DNA from: Echinostoma caproni
Lineage: Eukaryota; Platyhelminthes; Trematoda; Plagiorchiida; Echinostomatidae
Assembly: GCA_900618425.1 (NCBI GenBank)
Contig: UZAN01044730.1
Span: forward strand, 3,014 to 13,367
Reading direction: 5' to 3'
Length of the DNA stretch: 10,354 bases
Below are positions 9,153 to 10,354 of the stretch, in pieces. Under the pieces are notes generated by a model that was given only the letters and a program-made list of their open reading frames with translations, ran no database searches and was not told the origin of the DNA. Within the stretch, counting starts at the first letter, position 1, and every line of letters begins with the position of its first letter. Made by a program: the position numbers and the translations under genes.

Positions 9153-9835
9153 CCTGGATGTTTCTACAAGACTCGGTTGTTCCAGCACCCAGCGTTACTC
9201 TCACTGCAGAAGGGATAGTCCAATTGGACAAGTTTTGTTTTTTGGAAGCTATATCTCACCTGATGGACGCATCACGGATGAAGTGTCAGTTCGCATTGCC
9301 TAATTGAGACATATGTGGCGCCACGGTAACATCCAGCTATCCAAGGAGGTTCAAGTGTTTGCTGCGGGAGTTCGGCCACTTCAGGTATACAGTGCAGTTT
9401 CTTGTTTATGACGGAAACAGGATACTTGAACACGGCTCTCTACCGCTCTCTACGCAGCACTGCATGAATCTGGCGTGGCAACCGGACGAGCAATGCTGAG
9501 GTTAGGCTCAGAGACTTAGGTATTCACGGTCGCCCACTGAAAAAAGTCGTCAACCTCCATAGATTACATTGGAGCGTGTTACGCATGACAACATATAGGC
9601 TGTCACGTCGCGCGATGTTTGCCGAGACAGGTGGACAAAGCCAAGGGTAGTAAAAATAAGACCTGGGATGAGATTATGAAAACCTTAACCGAGAACTCGG
9701 ATGTGACCGAGTTCACATAGGTTGCGTTAGGTTTCTTGAATGGAGACTTCGAGTTAATTGTATTCGATGGTTCAAGACAGTGAGTGACAAGGAAGTCGTA
9801 AACAGTGATTTTCGTGCATCTCGAATTCTTTGCAA
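9153..9835 (+). pseudogene. decayed C-terminal end of an RTE-type LINE reverse transcriptase polyprotein
   Basis: In an intact element this polyprotein would nick target DNA and copy the element's RNA into the genome. Only the region after the reverse transcriptase core remains, spread over several frames. The first frame, ending near 9241, reads FLQD then VTLTAEG and LDKFCF. A one-base loss shifts it, and 9244-9300 reads GSYISPDGRITDEVSVRIA, followed by a TAA at 9301. The same frame continues with LRHMWR, NIQLS and FAAGVRP to a stop at 9409. The next clear block, 9450-9649, reads LRSTA, a TGA at 9465-9467 where the family has Arg (a CGA to TGA change), then SNAEVRLRDLGIHGRPLKK, VVNLHRLHW and RRAMFAETG. 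A further frame from 9655 reads KTWDEIMKTL, and after another shift near 9700 comes VHIGCVRFLEW and RWFKTV, lining up without gaps with the family's tail (H-V-G-R-x-R-L-P-G-W, then R/Q-W-L-E-T). Small deletions lie after VRIA, before LRSTA and within RLHW-SVLRM. It is old and not functional. The family call rests on remembered fluke sequences, and the motifs are specific enough that I am fairly sure. Confidence 0.85.
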
Positions 9836-9945
9836 CTCAGTCCAAAACTGCTTCATTCAAATGGGCAGCCGAAAGACAGCAACCAAAACCGGCCCACTAA
9901 AGAGCATGGTTAATGTTTGTACAAATTGAAAACTGAATGCTGAAT

Positions 9946-9950
<5 letters not shown>

Positions 9951-9979
<29 letters not shown>

Positions 9980-9996
9980 TGTATGTATGTATGTAT
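9951..9996. repeat. (ATGT)n microsatellite, 11.5 perfect units
   Basis: 46 bases of uninterrupted ATGT repeat, led in by a short tatat and ending in attt. Lack of interruptions suggests recent expansion and likely length polymorphism between individuals. It lies about 115 bases past the end of recognisable retrotransposon coding sequence and may derive from that element's terminal repeats. The short frames reading MYVC and THIY repeats across it on both strands are artefacts of the repeat. Confidence 0.95.
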
Positions 9997-10354
9997 ATTT
10001 ATCGGCTATGCTCGAATCAGCTAAACTACAGTGATTCAACCCATCTAGCTAACTCCGGGCAAGGGGCTACGCACTACATTTTCCGGACAACGACCCACGT
10101 GTCAAAAGTGTTACCCAATTGAAGCTATGCGGTTCAAACAGAATCCCTGTGACGAGGAGAATAAAACCAGCTTATTAGTGCAAATCTGTTCAACCAAGGT
10201 CATATCTTTGAATACATTATTTAATACCACTGGTTTCTCCACTGAGACTGAACTGCCACTTCTATGGCCTTCTTCTTAGTCCCCTGGAAAGAATATTTCG
10301 GCATTCAATTCCGTATTTCACCAGATATTGTGATTCGTGATTGGATTTTCGAGC
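9997..10354. other. unassigned sequence, first part moderately GC-richer
   Basis: No gene was recognised. Positions 10021-10140 are about 47% G+C by count, higher than most of the window, and then composition falls back. A 61-codon frame (9937-10122) runs out of the microsatellite and ends here with no recognisable protein. The GC-richer part may belong to another repeat family or to the 3' flank of the retrotransposon, and the sequence alone does not show which. Confidence 0.4.

Noticed and set aside
9680..9701. aaccttaaccgagaactcgg, superficially like the start of a fluke spliced leader
   Set aside because: Similarity stops after about nine bases, no donor site or snRNA-like structure follows, and the bases are explained by the retrotransposon reading frame.
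9857..10122. Frames encoding Met-Tyr-Val-Cys and Thr-Tyr-Ile-His repeats
   Set aside because: They are direct translations of the ATGT microsatellite and have no independent support.

Overview
This looks like a non-coding, repeat-bearing piece of a eukaryotic nuclear genome, most probably a parasitic flatworm (trematode). The sequence is AT-rich. All open frames are short, many open only from a TTG, and there is no operon-like packing or recognisable host exon. The one protein-level match is the C-terminal part of the reverse transcriptase polyprotein of an RTE-type non-LTR retrotransposon, in a form I associate with flukes. The species is not determinable by eye.

Layout. Positions 1-2014 are AT-rich DNA with no gene seen. 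From 2015 to about 2410 there is a purine-rich 10-bp tandem repeat, a perfect 10-bp hairpin and a weak tRNA-like (SINE-like) segment. Positions 2416-6225 are unannotated DNA with a pyrimidine-rich patch and two chance-level open frames of some interest (3492-3707 hydrophobic; 5353-5592 with a signal-peptide-like start). Positions about 6237-6540 are a GC-rich island (165 of the 300 bases at 6241-6540 are G or C) with two overlapping open frames on the minus strand and an 11-bp tandem duplication at one edge. It is probably an interspersed repeat. Positions 6541-9150 are again AT-rich, with small palindromes and short tandem duplications.

Positions about 9153-9835 hold a decayed plus-strand copy of the RTE-type coding end, recognisable in successive short frames separated by frameshifts, stops and small deletions. 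About 115 bases further on is a perfect (ATGT)n microsatellite (9951-9996), possibly the expanded terminal repeat of the same element. The last 350 bases hold no recognised gene.

No genes act together here. The window is best read as intergenic or intronic DNA shaped by old retrotransposon insertions and short-repeat turnover. I did not find convincing evidence of a new biological system. The most useful leads are the GC-rich repeat and the possible link between the RTE relic and the microsatellite.
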